Assembly: GCF_013283665.1 (NCBI RefSeq)
Contig: NZ_JABEKU010000002.1
Location: 2,074,060-2,138,059 of the forward strand
Direction: 5' to 3'
DNA length: 64,000 bases
Source: Ensifer sesbaniae
GTDB taxonomy: Bacteria; Pseudomonadota; Alphaproteobacteria; Rhizobiales; Rhizobiaceae
Under the pieces are notes generated by a model. That model did not search any database. It saw only the letters and a program-made list of their open reading frames with translations, and was not told the origin of the DNA. Positions 54,525 through 63,393 of this stretch are shown in pieces. Made by a program: the position numbers and the translations under genes. Each line of letters starts with the position of its first letter. Positions within the stretch are counted from its first letter, which is position 1.

Positions 54525-54840
54525 CGTATTTGCGGGCGAGCTTCAGGGGACTAAGCGTCGCTCCGCCCCAAAAGGCGCTGTTGCGCGACCGGCCGCGTGT
54601 CTCCACCCAAGCCAGCAAGATGCGGAACATGTTGTGGTCGTGTTTGACGAGCGCGCGGAAAATGAGGTGAAAGACGACGCCAACAGCCAAGTAGGCGATC
54701 GAGCCGGCGACGATGTAAAGAATGGTCGTCAGCATGATGTTCATGCCCATGGCTTCCATCGTCACGCCGGCGATCATCGCCGGCCGGGTGCAAGCGATGA
54801 ACAGCGTGTCTTCCTCAAGGATTGGCCGCGAACTCGCCAT
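54499..54840 (-). CDS. virB3: Type IV secretion protein VirB3
   Basis: A 113-aa inner-membrane protein with the short VirB3 fold: an N-terminal LFIACTRPAMIAGV block and two close helices (about 32-62). It lies between virB2 and virB4 and overlaps virB4 at its end. Confidence 0.92.
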   Translation of the reverse strand: MASSRPILEEDTLFIACTRPAMIAGVTMEAMGMNIMLTTILYIVAGSIAYLAVGVVFHLIFRALVKHDHNMFRILLAWVETRGRSRNSAFWGGATLSPLKLARKYDERDLGFA

Positions 54841-54844
54841 GGCG

Positions 54845-55144
54845 TCAGCTTCCGACGATGGTGTTCACGAGTTCGGTAGCGCCGAAGATGCCGCCAATGC
54901 CGATGATCCAGAACCCTGCGCGCCTCAGATCCATGTAGCCGAACATCCAGGCTATGCAGATCACGATGATCGCGATGACGGCCAGAAGCTTGGCGATGTT
55001 GCCGGTCAGCATATCGACGATGTTCTGCAGCACGGTCTCGATGCCGGCCGCCTGCGCGAAGGCAGGTTCGACCATGGATGCCAGGATGGCCGTTGCCATT
55101 ACGGCGGATGCGGCGATCGGGCGGATACGGGCGCTGAAAGTCAT
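54845..55144 (-). CDS. virB2: Type IV secretion pilin VirB2
   Basis: A 99-aa pilin with a long signal peptide (cleavage near AFAQA, residue 31) and two hydrophobic helices separated by a short loop (LLAVIAIIVICIAWMFGYM, FWIIGIGGIFGATELVNTI). It is the major pilus subunit. It overlaps the end of virB1 by 4 bp. Confidence 0.92.
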   Translation of the reverse strand: MTFSARIRPIAASAVMATAILASMVEPAFAQAAGIETVLQNIVDMLTGNIAKLLAVIAIIVICIAWMFGYMDLRRAGFWIIGIGGIFGATELVNTIVGS

Positions 55145-55812
55145 TCACTCTCCTCCATTTGACTGTTCTGAAACACGAGGACGGAGGACCTCCGTCTCGA
55201 TCTGAAAACGTCCCAGGACGGCACCGACACCGTTTGATCGGCCAGGGCCTCGTCCTTGCGGGCATCGCCGATCGCCTCGACAAGAGGCGCTTCGTTGAGC
55301 TCCCTCTCCCGTCCATCATCTTCGATCATGAGAGTCGTGATGGTGCTGGCGAGCCGGCTTTTTTCCTGGCGGACCTGCTCATCGTACCTGACCATCGCGC
55401 CGACAGAGGGATCGTTCCGTCCGTAGTAGGAGTGCAGCATCACCTGTTCGGCCCGGCCCGGGTCCGCGCCCGCTTTCACCGCCAGCCGGTAATATCCGTC
55501 GAGAATGGTCGCCGTGGCCCGAAGGTTGAGGCATGGGTCGAAGGCATCTGAAATCGAAAGGTTGAGCTTGCGGAGTTCTTCCATGCCGACGCCGCCGAGA
55601 CCGAGCTGGATGTCCTGCCGGCCGGCTGCCATTGACGTGGCGATTGCGATCGCCTCCACCTTGGTCGTGGGCTGCTCCGAGAGTGGTGCGCGGCTGTTGA
55701 CCCGGATGGCGAAGGGTTCGAACCGGCTTTCAAGGCTGACGATGGCGGCGAGCGTCTCGGCTGCAATTGTGGGTGCGCACGTTTGCGCCAAATCGAGGAA
55801 CGCAACAGGCAT
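55141..55812 (-). CDS. virB1: Type IV secretion lytic transglycosylase VirB1
   Basis: A 223-aa lytic transglycosylase with the catalytic-Glu block IVSLESRFEPFAIRVNS near residue 27, the GLGGVGMEEL and LRATATILDGYYRL motifs of the SLT fold, and a Glu/Arg-rich tail. The ATG at 55812 is used; the longer frame overlaps the upstream gene. No clear signal peptide is seen, so export may depend on the hydrophobic start. Confidence 0.87.
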   Translation of the reverse strand: MPVAFLDLAQTCAPTIAAETLAAIVSLESRFEPFAIRVNSRAPLSEQPTTKVEAIAIATSMAAGRQDIQLGLGGVGMEELRKLNLSISDAFDPCLNLRATATILDGYYRLAVKAGADPGRAEQVMLHSYYGRNDPSVGAMVRYDEQVRQEKSRLASTITTLMIEDDGRERELNEAPLVEAIGDARKDEALADQTVSVPSWDVFRSRRRSSVLVFQNSQMEESE

Positions 55813-55814
55813 GC

Positions 55815-56336
55815 TCAGTACCACACTCGTTGCTTGCCAACACCGTCGATGGTCACGTCGATGTAGTGGGGTTGCGGGCGTATGTTCGGTCGCATCGTCA
55901 CATAACGCTGGCACTGCGTACGGCCGTCTCTCCGCCGCCACGCTGCCAAGGACGTCATCCGGTCCTCGTTGGAGTAGCATTCCGCGTTCGAGACAGTCTG
56001 TGGCGTGGTCGAGACACAACTCGCTTCGAGCCCGTGGTCTCCATACCGCGTTGTCAGGCGATAACCGTCATTGCAGTAATAGGGGTCGTATCGAGGGCGC
56101 GAGGTCTGAAACCCAACGCCGCTGCAGGTGGGAAAGGAGCGCCCTCTTGCAAGCGCGCGCCAGAGCCTGTGGATTGGCGCCCGGCACTCCGCGTATTGCG
56201 TCGGACCGCTCGGATTGGAAAGGCACAGGATAACCTGGCACCCCCATTCGGCCGCTCGCGCTTTACTGTCGAAAACAAGATAGAATGGCGCTAGACTGGC
56301 TGCAGCGACAAATGCCCATGCAAGAGACTTGTTCAT
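55815..56336 (-). CDS. Secreted Cys-rich T4SS-associated protein, TrbM/KikA-like
   Basis: A 173-aa protein with a signal peptide (cleavage near residue 29) and eight cysteines in the mature part (GCQVILCLSNPSGPTQYAEC, FPTCSGVGF, CNDGYRL). The CLSNPxGPT..C pattern recalls TrbM/KikA-type conjugation proteins, although I cannot confirm that by a search. It is the first gene of the virB operon, 2 bp before virB1, so a periplasmic role in transfer or disulfide-stabilised assembly is likely. Confidence 0.65.
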   Translation of the reverse strand: MNKSLAWAFVAAASLAPFYLVFDSKARAAEWGCQVILCLSNPSGPTQYAECRAPIHRLWRALARGRSFPTCSGVGFQTSRPRYDPYYCNDGYRLTTRYGDHGLEASCVSTTPQTVSNAECYSNEDRMTSLAAWRRRDGRTQCQRYVTMRPNIRPQPHYIDVTIDGVGKQRVWY

Positions 56337-56357
56337 GACCACCACCTTCACTGACGC

Positions 56358-56371
56358 GATTGTGCGCAATC
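56358..56371. promoter_or_regulatory. Dyad in the virB/regulator divergent promoter
   Basis: GATTG and CAATC flank a TGCG centre, 22 bp upstream of the first virB-operon gene and 59 bp from the divergent regulator. It is a candidate operator for the winged-helix regulator. It does not look like a classical 18-bp tra box. Confidence 0.4.
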
Positions 56372-56429
56372 CTAACAGCGGCGCAATTTCGCGACGCGTT
56401 TTACAATCATATATCTGACAGTATAAAAA

Positions 56430-56798
56430 ATGACAAGCGCACTCAATGCCCATTGGCAGAGCCAGCTGTTTTCGGCTTACGCTCTGCAAGAAGTTTTCGA
56501 CAAGCCGGTTGAGGGAGAGACGCCGCAATCGCGTTTGAAGCAGGTCGGAATGATGACAGTGCTCTACATGATGCATCAAAATCACGAAAAGCTAACCCTT
56601 TCGAATATAACCAAAATTACCGGACTGACCCGCAATGCAGTGGCGGAATCGATCGATCCTCTTATTGAGCGGGGCATATTGACCGAAACGATTGTGAAGA
56701 ACTCGATGGGACGAGGAACTGCGAGGCAGTTTGAGTTCTGCCCGGACGTTTTCGAGCGCCTAAGGTTAAGCCCTGAGCAGCAAAAACCTGGAACTTAG
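56430..56798 (+). CDS. Small winged-helix regulator of the virB cluster
   Basis: A 122-aa protein with a MarR-like winged helix (about 40-110: LTLSNITKITGLTRNAVAES, then IDPLIERGIL, and a wing at MGRGTARQF). It is divergent from the virB operon across a 93-bp AT-rich gap. Rhizobial symbiotic plasmids carry a small winged-helix repressor of virB transfer genes called RctA, and this gene has the right size, fold and position. The identity is inference. No clear ribosome binding site precedes the ATG. Confidence 0.7.
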   Translation: MTSALNAHWQSQLFSAYALQEVFDKPVEGETPQSRLKQVGMMTVLYMMHQNHEKLTLSNITKITGLTRNAVAESIDPLIERGILTETIVKNSMGRGTARQFEFCPDVFERLRLSPEQQKPGT

Positions 56799-57014
56799 TG
56801 ATTTTTTTACGACACTAACGACGGCGGCGTTGAACCAGCCTGCGCGCTGACCATTTGGCGCAGCAACTTCGAGCAGCTTCGTGACCTTCCAAGAGGGCGT
56901 TGGTTTGGGGGCCCAAAACTTCAATTCGGCCATCCAGATCTGCTTTTCGACGGCCGTCGGGCGAACGCCGGCATCGCGTTCACTTACAAGGCAGATTCCC
57001 AAGAGGTACGCTAT

Positions 57015-58547
57015 TCACTTGGCCGTTCGCCGCAGCCCTTCCAGTAGCGGTCGCAGCTTGTGCTTGCGCCGGTGCTGCTCGATGAGCGCATCGAGGTGCG
57101 CAAGCCACTGGCCGGACCGTCCGCAAACCTTATGCGCGCGTGCGGCAATACCGAGCCACAGTGCGGCCGCCTCGTAGCGGTTTGATCTTCCTTCAGACAG
57201 AATCGGATCGGCCATGCGGCACGCAAGGACAATCACCCAATCGGGGTGATCCGCCAATGCCCGTTCAGCAAGCCGACCCAGCGTCGGGTCACGCGAACTA
57301 AGGAAGCGCGTTTCCTGCAGGTTTATGCAAGCAACGGCGTCGGCGACCAAGTCCTCGTCGAGCAAGATTTCGATCCGCTCATTGGCGTAAGGAGCCGCCA
57401 TCAGTGCCGCCAGCAGCATCTCCCGCAACTTGGGCCAGTCGGCCGGTCCGGCGAGTTTCTCGGCCACGCGGAAGTCTTCACGAGCAAGGCTTTCTTCGAA
57501 GGCTATGTGCGCTGCCCTGAGCATCATGTCCCGATTGCCCGCCTCATGCGCCTTCTCGCGCAGCCAGCGGGCCAGCAATGCCCTGCCCGTCCTGTGACGC
57601 CAATTTTCTTCACCTTCGCCGCGCCCGTCTCGCGACAGCCCCCAGGCCGCAAGGTCGATCGCGGTTTCCAGCTGGCCAACTGCAGCGACGGCCTCGGCAA
57701 GCCGCAAGACATCACCATGTGTGGTTAGGCGCACATGGGCGAGCGCGACCGCCTCATCGACACGCCCCGTCTGCGCCAGCTTCACAACATGGTCGCAATG
57801 AAACCCCGCCGCACGGGAAAGGTTGAGGAAATGCTCACCACGCCCCATGGCTTCGAGCGCGGCAAGTCGGACCCGTGTCAGATCGTCATCGAGCGGATCG
57901 CTACTTCCCCCAGGCGGCCAGCTCTGCCCAAGCCCTGCGAGCGTCGCCTGAAGGCCTGGCTCGTCCCAGCCCTGCATGCAAGCTGCAATGGCAGTAGCAA
58001 AGGCATCGTCGGCGCCAAATTTTGCGAGTTCGCCCTGCCAGTCGGCCAGCTCGCCGGCGAGGTCATCGCGCGCCTCCTGTGAGACACCATCCATGAGGGC
58101 GGCTTGAGCGATCAATTGATCAAGCCGGGGAAAGAACTCGTGCAGCGTTTCATCCCAATCGGCGTTTTCCGGCCAATATGCGGCCAGCCCCGAGGCCACG
58201 GGCATCAAGATCGTCAATGCATTGGCGCCGCGTCCTGCGGCAAGAAAGGGTTCAGCCTCGTCAATCAGTTGTTCGATTGCCGCTTGATCGATACCCGCAG
58301 CCCGCTCGCCCCAACTGTGCCGATGCCGTCCGGAACCGGTCGAAGAGAAAAGCGCTTCGGCGCGACGACGATACGGCACCGGATCGAGCGGCGTGCTTGC
58401 CTCGTCAGCCACCGAAGCCGCAAATCTGGCATCGAGCCAAAGGGCAAAACCCTCGTCTATCTCGGTGCGTTCGAGCACAAGTGCCTCAAGCCGTTCACGC
58501 GAGATCGTCCGTAGAAGCTCCGCGCGCTTATTCTCCGCCTGTTTCAT
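57015..58547 (-). CDS. SWIM zinc-finger-associated-type protein lacking the SWIM domain
   Basis: A 510-aa soluble, all-helical repeat protein (ERLEALVLERTEIDEGFAL, AVALAHVRLTTHGDVLRLAE, YEAAALWLGIAARAHKVCGR). It resembles the C-terminal part of SWIM zinc-finger family proteins, but the N-terminal CxCxnCxH finger is absent. It is either a naturally short form or a 5'-truncated gene. It lies 52 bp after the TraR-like gene on the same strand. The function is unknown. Confidence 0.6.
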   Translation of the reverse strand: MKQAENKRAELLRTISRERLEALVLERTEIDEGFALWLDARFAASVADEASTPLDPVPYRRRAEALFSSTGSGRHRHSWGERAAGIDQAAIEQLIDEAEPFLAAGRGANALTILMPVASGLAAYWPENADWDETLHEFFPRLDQLIAQAALMDGVSQEARDDLAGELADWQGELAKFGADDAFATAIAACMQGWDEPGLQATLAGLGQSWPPGGSSDPLDDDLTRVRLAALEAMGRGEHFLNLSRAAGFHCDHVVKLAQTGRVDEAVALAHVRLTTHGDVLRLAEAVAAVGQLETAIDLAAWGLSRDGRGEGEENWRHRTGRALLARWLREKAHEAGNRDMMLRAAHIAFEESLAREDFRVAEKLAGPADWPKLREMLLAALMAAPYANERIEILLDEDLVADAVACINLQETRFLSSRDPTLGRLAERALADHPDWVIVLACRMADPILSEGRSNRYEAAALWLGIAARAHKVCGRSGQWLAHLDALIEQHRRKHKLRPLLEGLRRTAK

Positions 58548-58599
58548 CTGTACTCCTCAAAACTTCGACTTCAGATGCTTGGCGGCGAAACGTTTGCCT

Positions 58600-59304
58600 T
58601 CAAATCAGCTTTAGCTTCGTCGCCAAAGCCGTCGCCTGCGGAAGCGAGTAGGCATTAAGCTTCCTGCGCGCATTATTCATGTGAAAGTTGACGTTCCAGT
58701 AGCTCATGTTCTCGATGTCGGCGATTTCTCTCATGGATTTGCCCTCGGAGGCCCACTTGAGCATAAGCGCCTGCCTAGCGGTCAAGCCGATGCTCGGTCT
58801 TGCTGTAGGTTCAATGTTCGTTTGCTCGATCCGCACATGAAGCTGGGCGACCGCCATGGCGGCCGCTACCGGATCGATATCCCCTTTCAGCGAGAGGGAA
58901 GGCTTGTGTGAGGCCATGGTCAGCATTGCTATACGTCTGAACGCAGTCGCGACTGGAATGCTGATCCCCGACCGAATGCCGAAACCGGCGGCGTCCAGAT
59001 AAAACTGCCGAACGCGCCTCGATCTGACAGTCCTTGAATTTTCGGACGACCAGGTGAACACCTTCATTGTGGCCCTGGCAATCTGGATTACGGGATCGAT
59101 CTCGTTGAAGCTCTTGGCGAAGTACCAATCCTGCCATTCGGGATGATAATTCGAAACGGCGAATGTTCCGATTGGTTGAAGATTAAGGTAGGCGTAATAC
59201 TCGAAGCCGAGTTCTTCCGCGAGCTCGGTGAGCGCTTCGTTGAACATCTCCTTGGTACGCGCCACGGTGGAAACATCGGTTAGCTTCTGAAACCAGCTCT
59301 TCAC
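58600..59304 (-). CDS. TraR-like LuxR-family quorum-sensing regulator
   Basis: With GTG 59304 as start (AAGGAGG just upstream) the protein is 234 aa, the length of Agrobacterium TraR. The signal-pocket residues then fall at TraR's own numbers: Tyr53, Trp57, Asp70, Trp85, Gly113, Thr129. The C-terminus has a LuxR helix-turn-helix (LTARQALMLKWASEGKSMRE). It should bind a long-chain acyl-homoserine lactone and activate transfer genes. No traI-type synthase is in the window. A longer ATG start at 59430 is less likely. Confidence 0.85.
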   Translation of the reverse strand: MKSWFQKLTDVSTVARTKEMFNEALTELAEELGFEYYAYLNLQPIGTFAVSNYHPEWQDWYFAKSFNEIDPVIQIARATMKVFTWSSENSRTVRSRRVRQFYLDAAGFGIRSGISIPVATAFRRIAMLTMASHKPSLSLKGDIDPVAAAMAVAQLHVRIEQTNIEPTARPSIGLTARQALMLKWASEGKSMREIADIENMSYWNVNFHMNNARRKLNAYSLPQATALATKLKLI

Positions 59305-59473
59305 CTTCTCCTCCTTTTTTTCCTCTCGTCTTACTGAAACAATGCTCGGCCCGGCAACATTCTGGACCTTTTGGGAAGCAGTCGGCGAGTTGTGCTCCTG
59401 TCTCAACTCGCCTTCAGTATGAAGGTCCAACGACCGTCGTTGCCAACCTCTGGCGGCCTACGTTGCCACTTAC

Positions 59474-60433
59474 CTAATCGCCATGTGCCGGCAGAGGGCG
59501 CTTGGTGTTGTTTCTTCCGGAATGGTCGCCCACAGCTTTAAGCGATCTTGATGCCGCTGCCAGCGTGCGGGCAATTTCTACGATCTCTTCACGGTTCGCG
59601 GTAGGGTCCTCTTTGTTCCAGGCAAGCCCCATGCCGATCGTGAAATCCACCCCCTCCACTTCCCGAAGGCGAAACGACTGGTGGGGCAAATCCCTGGTCC
59701 ATTCCGGCACGAAACCTACGCCCATCCCGGCCGCGACCAGCGAAACCAAGGAGAGCGTGTCGTCACAACTACAGGCAACCTGATCGAGCAGGCCAAATTT
59801 TCTGAACTGCTCGAAGAAGTACTTTTCCGTGTAAGAGAGATTCGAGCGGGAAAAAGAGATGATCCGCTCCTGTTTCAGATCGTTCATTGTGACGGTTTCC
59901 GCCGTCTCAAGCCGGCTGCCAAGTGGCACCGCCAGAAGATATCGTTCGTTGGCGATGCTCTGCCAACGGAGCGATCCGATGTTTTCGACCGGCCGGATAA
60001 AGCCAAGGTTGATACGGCCCTTCTCCAGGTCGCGGATGATTGCATCCGTGGAACCGCTGCTCACGTGTATCTGAATATCGGGAAATCGCTTGCCGAGCTT
60101 GTTCAGAAAAAGCGGCAAGACACCGAAGGTCGCGGGATATATGGTTCCGATGGTGATCCGATCGACATTCTTGCCCGCAACGGCCCGGACGACAGCGGAA
60201 CTGTTTTCGATCTCCCGCAGAACACTGATGCACCGCTCGTAAAAAACTTCGCCGGCTTTGGTTAGTTGAACACGACGCGTAGAGCGGATGAGAAGCTGCA
60301 CGCCGAGCTCTTTTTCCAACGTTTGTATCTGCACGCTAAGGGCGGGCTGCGCCATGGAGAGCGTGGCCGCGGCGCGACCGAAATGCAACTCCTCGGCCAG
60401 GGTTGCAAAACATCTCATTTGACGGAGTTCCAT
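59474..60433 (-). CDS. LysR-family transcriptional regulator
   Basis: A 319-aa LysR protein with an N-terminal winged helix (MELRQMRCFATLAEELHFG, AATLSMAQPALSVQIQTLE) and a CbnR/CatM-like effector domain (about 90-300). The ATG at 60433 is chosen since the family begins MELRQ(L/M). It is divergent from the nucleotidyltransferase-HEPN gene. The regulated pathway is not evident from neighbours. Confidence 0.9.
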   Translation of the reverse strand: MELRQMRCFATLAEELHFGRAAATLSMAQPALSVQIQTLEKELGVQLLIRSTRRVQLTKAGEVFYERCISVLREIENSSAVVRAVAGKNVDRITIGTIYPATFGVLPLFLNKLGKRFPDIQIHVSSGSTDAIIRDLEKGRINLGFIRPVENIGSLRWQSIANERYLLAVPLGSRLETAETVTMNDLKQERIISFSRSNLSYTEKYFFEQFRKFGLLDQVACSCDDTLSLVSLVAAGMGVGFVPEWTRDLPHQSFRLREVEGVDFTIGMGLAWNKEDPTANREEIVEIARTLAAASRSLKAVGDHSGRNNTKRPLPAHGD

Positions 60434-60584
60434 TCGCCTGTCCTCTGCATCCGCGCAAGCCATTCCACAAGGATACAGATCATCCATTAATCGTCAAATT
60501 AGATCAATCTGTTATATTTTAATAATGTGAAACCCATGAATTCCTGCAGTAGACGGCGAATCGTCTTTATCCTATCGGTTGCAC

Positions 60585-60854
60585 ATGAAAACGAGCCTCG
60601 AACACCTTCCGGAAAAGAAGCAGCGCGAGCTTGCCCGCGTTGTGGAGATCATCCACGAGGAATTTGCCGATGCGCTCGAAGGTGGCTCGGCCGACTTCAA
60701 GAAGCGCGGGCGGATCCTGAAGATCATCCTGTTCGGCTCCTACGCCCGCGGCACCTTTGTTGACGAACCGCATACGATGAAGGGCTATCGCTCGGATTAC
60801 GATATCCTCGTCATCGTCAATTCGAAGAAGCTCGCAGAACCGCAATACTGTTGA
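60585..60854 (+). pseudogene. Nucleotidyltransferase-HEPN protein, 5' part (split by IS)
   Basis: Encodes the N-terminal MNT-type nucleotidyltransferase (KIILFGSYARGTF near residue 45, YRSDYDILVIV) up to EPQY, after which an IS1111-type element adds a stop. Joining position 60850 to 62266 restores a 301-aa reading frame with the HEPN domain encoded beyond the element. The intact protein would resemble minimal nucleotidyltransferase/HEPN toxin or defence modules fused in one chain. Confidence 0.85.
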
Positions 60855-62265
60855 AGTGGACGGCTCCCAACGGCATCGAATGTGCCAGAATGAGTTCGTT
60901 GAAAGCTCAATCGAGGGAGACCGTCCGTGGAACAGATTACTCGAATTGGTATGGATACGTCAAAGAACGTTTTCCAATTGCATGGTGTGAATGCGAGCGA
61001 GCTGCCGGTGCTTCGCAAGAAACTGTCACGCAGGGAAATGGTGAAGTTCTTCGAGAAGATGCCGCCGACCACTGTTGCGCTTGAGGCGTGCGGCGGTTCG
61101 CATCACTGGGCGAGGTTGCTAAGCTCGTTCGGGCACGAAGTGAAGCTGATCGCGCCGCAACTGGCAAAACCCTATGTCAAGCGCGGCAAGAACGATGCGT
61201 CAGATGCAGAGGCATTGTGTGAGGCGATGAGCCGGCCGACCATGCGCTTCGTGCCGGTGAAGACCGCCGATCAGCAGGCAGCCTTGATGCTGGTCGGAGT
61301 GAGGGAAAGATTGATCCGCAATCGCACCCAGCTTGCTAATGCTATCCGCGGCTTTGCGATGGAGTTCGGTGTCATCGCCGCCAAGGGCATCTGCCGGATC
61401 GAACCATTGCTGGAGCGGATCGCCACCGATCAGTCTCTACCGGAACTGGCACGCGAGCTATTCGCCATGCAGGGTGAGGAATATCGCGAGCTGCTTGCCG
61501 AGATCAAAACCGTCGATGGACAGCTGATGGCCCTGCATCGCGCTGATGAATGCAGCAAACGGCTGGCGGAAATCCCTGGTGTCGGACCGATCGGCGCCTC
61601 GCTTCTGATGATGAAAACCCCCGACCCGGCGATGTTTAAATCCGGACGTGATTTTGCCGCCTGGATCGGCCTGACGCCAAGAGATCATTCGACGGCGGGC
61701 AAAGTCAGGCTCGGTGTGATCACCCGCGCCGGTGATGAGATGTTACGAAGTGTGCTGGTGGCGGGTGCAACCGCTGTTCTTCAGCCGGTTCGCACTGGTC
61801 GGAGTAAGAATGCTTCTCCCTGGCTCCTTGAGCTCCTCCAACGCAAGAAGCCAAAACTCGTTGCGGTGGCGCTGGCCAACAAGATCGCCCGGATCGCCTG
61901 GAAGCTGATGGTCAGCGGGGAAGCGTACCGAAGACAACCCCAAGATATCCCGCAGGAGGCCGCAGCGCTGGCGGCATGACAGATCGGCCATCACGATGAG
62001 CAGAGAATGACCGCTGCTGTATTGAGTTGATGCGTGAACTTGCAAGAAGGAAGCAGATGGTGTGATCGATCGATCCAAGACGCGTGATGCTCCGTTTGTC
62101 CCAATGGCCGTTAAAGGTCGAAATACTGCTTGGAACTCGCGTCGCGGAAACCATCTTGGCCAGTGGTCATGTGCGGCCACACCCAAAGGCCGCACATATG
62201 GAAGCAAGCGATCCGATCAAAATTATCTGCAGAAAACACTTGCAAATGGGAGCCGTCCACATATG
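60851..62265 (+). mobile_element. IS1111-type (IS110 family) insertion sequence, apparently intact
   Basis: About 1.4 kb with 14-bp perfect subterminal inverted repeats GTGGACGGCTCCCA (60856-60869) and its complement (62247-62260), a few bases inside each edge as in the IS1111 group. There is no target duplication beyond an ambiguous TG. It carries one full transposase gene and interrupts the nucleotidyltransferase-HEPN gene cleanly. Confidence 0.9.
60927..61979 (+). CDS. IS110/IS1111-family transposase
   Basis: A 350-aa DEDD transposase. The N-terminal catalytic domain has GMDTSKNVFQLHGV (first Asp), VALEACGGSHHWAR (Glu) and RGKNDASDAEALCEA (Asp pair). The C-terminal transposase_20 domain has EIPGVGPIGASLL and AAWIGLTPRDHSTAGK. 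It starts at GTG 60927 after GAGGGAG. No frameshift is seen, so the element may still be mobile. Confidence 0.93.
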   Translation: MEQITRIGMDTSKNVFQLHGVNASELPVLRKKLSRREMVKFFEKMPPTTVALEACGGSHHWARLLSSFGHEVKLIAPQLAKPYVKRGKNDASDAEALCEAMSRPTMRFVPVKTADQQAALMLVGVRERLIRNRTQLANAIRGFAMEFGVIAAKGICRIEPLLERIATDQSLPELARELFAMQGEEYRELLAEIKTVDGQLMALHRADECSKRLAEIPGVGPIGASLLMMKTPDPAMFKSGRDFAAWIGLTPRDHSTAGKVRLGVITRAGDEMLRSVLVAGATAVLQPVRTGRSKNASPWLLELLQRKKPKLVAVALANKIARIAWKLMVSGEAYRRQPQDIPQEAAALAA

Positions 62266-62905
62266 GGACAAGGCGAGCGACCGTCTAATGTGGGATAAGG
62301 GGGTCTCGACGCCGGTTGGGCTGATCGTCCATGGCGCCCGGGAGGTGAACAACTTCCTTGCGGACGGGCAGTATTTCTTCGTCGATATTCTGCGCGAGGG
62401 CATCGTGCTTTACGAGCTCGACGACCGGCCATTGGCGGAGCCGAAACGACTCTCGCCTGCCGACGCGCTCAGGGTTGCGAACGAGCATTTTAATAGGCGG
62501 TTTCCCGATTCCAAGGACTTCAGGGACATCGCCAAGTTGCTTGTCGAACGCGGAAATGTTCGGTTGGCGGCATTTCAATTGCATCAGTCTATCGAAACAG
62601 CGTACGCAACGTTCCTGCTGACCTTTACCAACTACAGCCCACCGTCACACAATATCAAATTTCTCCGTGGCCTCGCTGAGGATCGTGACCATAGGCTCGT
62701 CGAAGCCTGGCCGCGTGATCAGCATCGCTTCAGCGCCTGGTACAACATTCTCAACGAGGCCTATGTAAAGGCGCGCTACTCGAAGCACTTCGAAATCACC
62801 GAGGAAGCGCTTGCCTGGCTCCTCGAACGAGCAGAGCATCTACTACGCCTTGTCGAGGCGATCTGCCAAGAGCGGTTGACGGAATTGGAACGGGGCTCAG
62901 CCTAG
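62266..62905 (+). pseudogene. Nucleotidyltransferase-HEPN protein, 3' part (split by IS)
   Basis: Continuation of the gene interrupted at 60850. It encodes the end of the nucleotidyltransferase (DKASDRLMWDKGVSTPVGLI, then VNNFLADGQYFFVDIL) and a C-terminal HEPN domain (AAFQLHQSIETAYATFLLTF, ITEEALAWLLERAEHLL). An ORF start inside the IS (62084) could express this part as a hybrid, but no ribosome binding site supports that. Confidence 0.85.
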
Positions 62906-62909
62906 CTTC

Positions 62910-62946
62910 CGCATGCCTACATGTCGGCACAGCATGTAGGCATGCG
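62910..62946 (+). terminator. 14-bp perfect hairpin after the HEPN gene
   Basis: CGCATGCCTACATG and CATGTAGGCATGCG pair perfectly around a 9-nt loop, 4 bp after the stop codon. No T-run follows, so it may be a factor-assisted terminator or a protein-binding dyad. Confidence 0.5.
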
Positions 62947-63111
62947 TTGAAACGAGATCCGGGGGCGATCAACCTCGGGGTCGCCCTTGACCATACCGGA
63001 GACGTCGTTGACATCGCCGATGACGTCGGACGCCCCACATTTGTGCAGCGTCCATAGTGCCGCGCCTCAGGACTTCGTCAGCGACGAGGAACTGATAGAC
63101 GTCAGGATGCA

Positions 63112-63393
63112 TCAATCAGCGATTCGCCTGGTGCAATGGTTCTCTCGCTTGATGCAGGCGATCTCCGCCGTCGAGCATTCGGCAACACCGTTGACGACCG
63201 CACAATGCGAGCACTGGTCGGTGAATTCCAGGCAATCCGGATTGGCCTTGATGAAGGCCTGCAAACTGGCGTTCTCGGTCTGCCGCGTTCCGGGAACAGC
63301 ATCCGCGCCGGGCGCATCCGCCGCGTGAGCGGCGGTCATCCCTGTTATGGCTAGTGCCAGGCAAAGTGCGACGCGAAAAGTGGAATGCCTCAT
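63112..63393 (-). CDS. Secreted Cys-rich small protein
   Basis: A 93-aa protein with a signal peptide (MRHSTFRVALCLALAITG, cleavage near AHA). The mature part has six cysteines (PDCLEFTDQCSHCAVVNG, CSTAEIACIKRENHC), suggesting three disulfides in the periplasm. The ATG at 63393 is chosen over an upstream frame that enters the next gene. I do not recognise the family. Confidence 0.65.
   Translation of the reverse strand: MRHSTFRVALCLALAITGMTAAHAADAPGADAVPGTRQTENASLQAFIKANPDCLEFTDQCSHCAVVNGVAECSTAEIACIKRENHCTRRIAD

Noticed and set aside
56340-56430. Classical 18-bp tra box for the TraR-like regulator
   Set aside because: Only a short GATTG/CAATC dyad is present, which does not match the known tra box.
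56766-57002. 78-residue minus-strand frame between the winged-helix regulator and the SWIM-type gene
   Set aside because: No ribosome binding site or family; overlaps the end of the regulator gene. It could be a remnant but nothing supports a protein.
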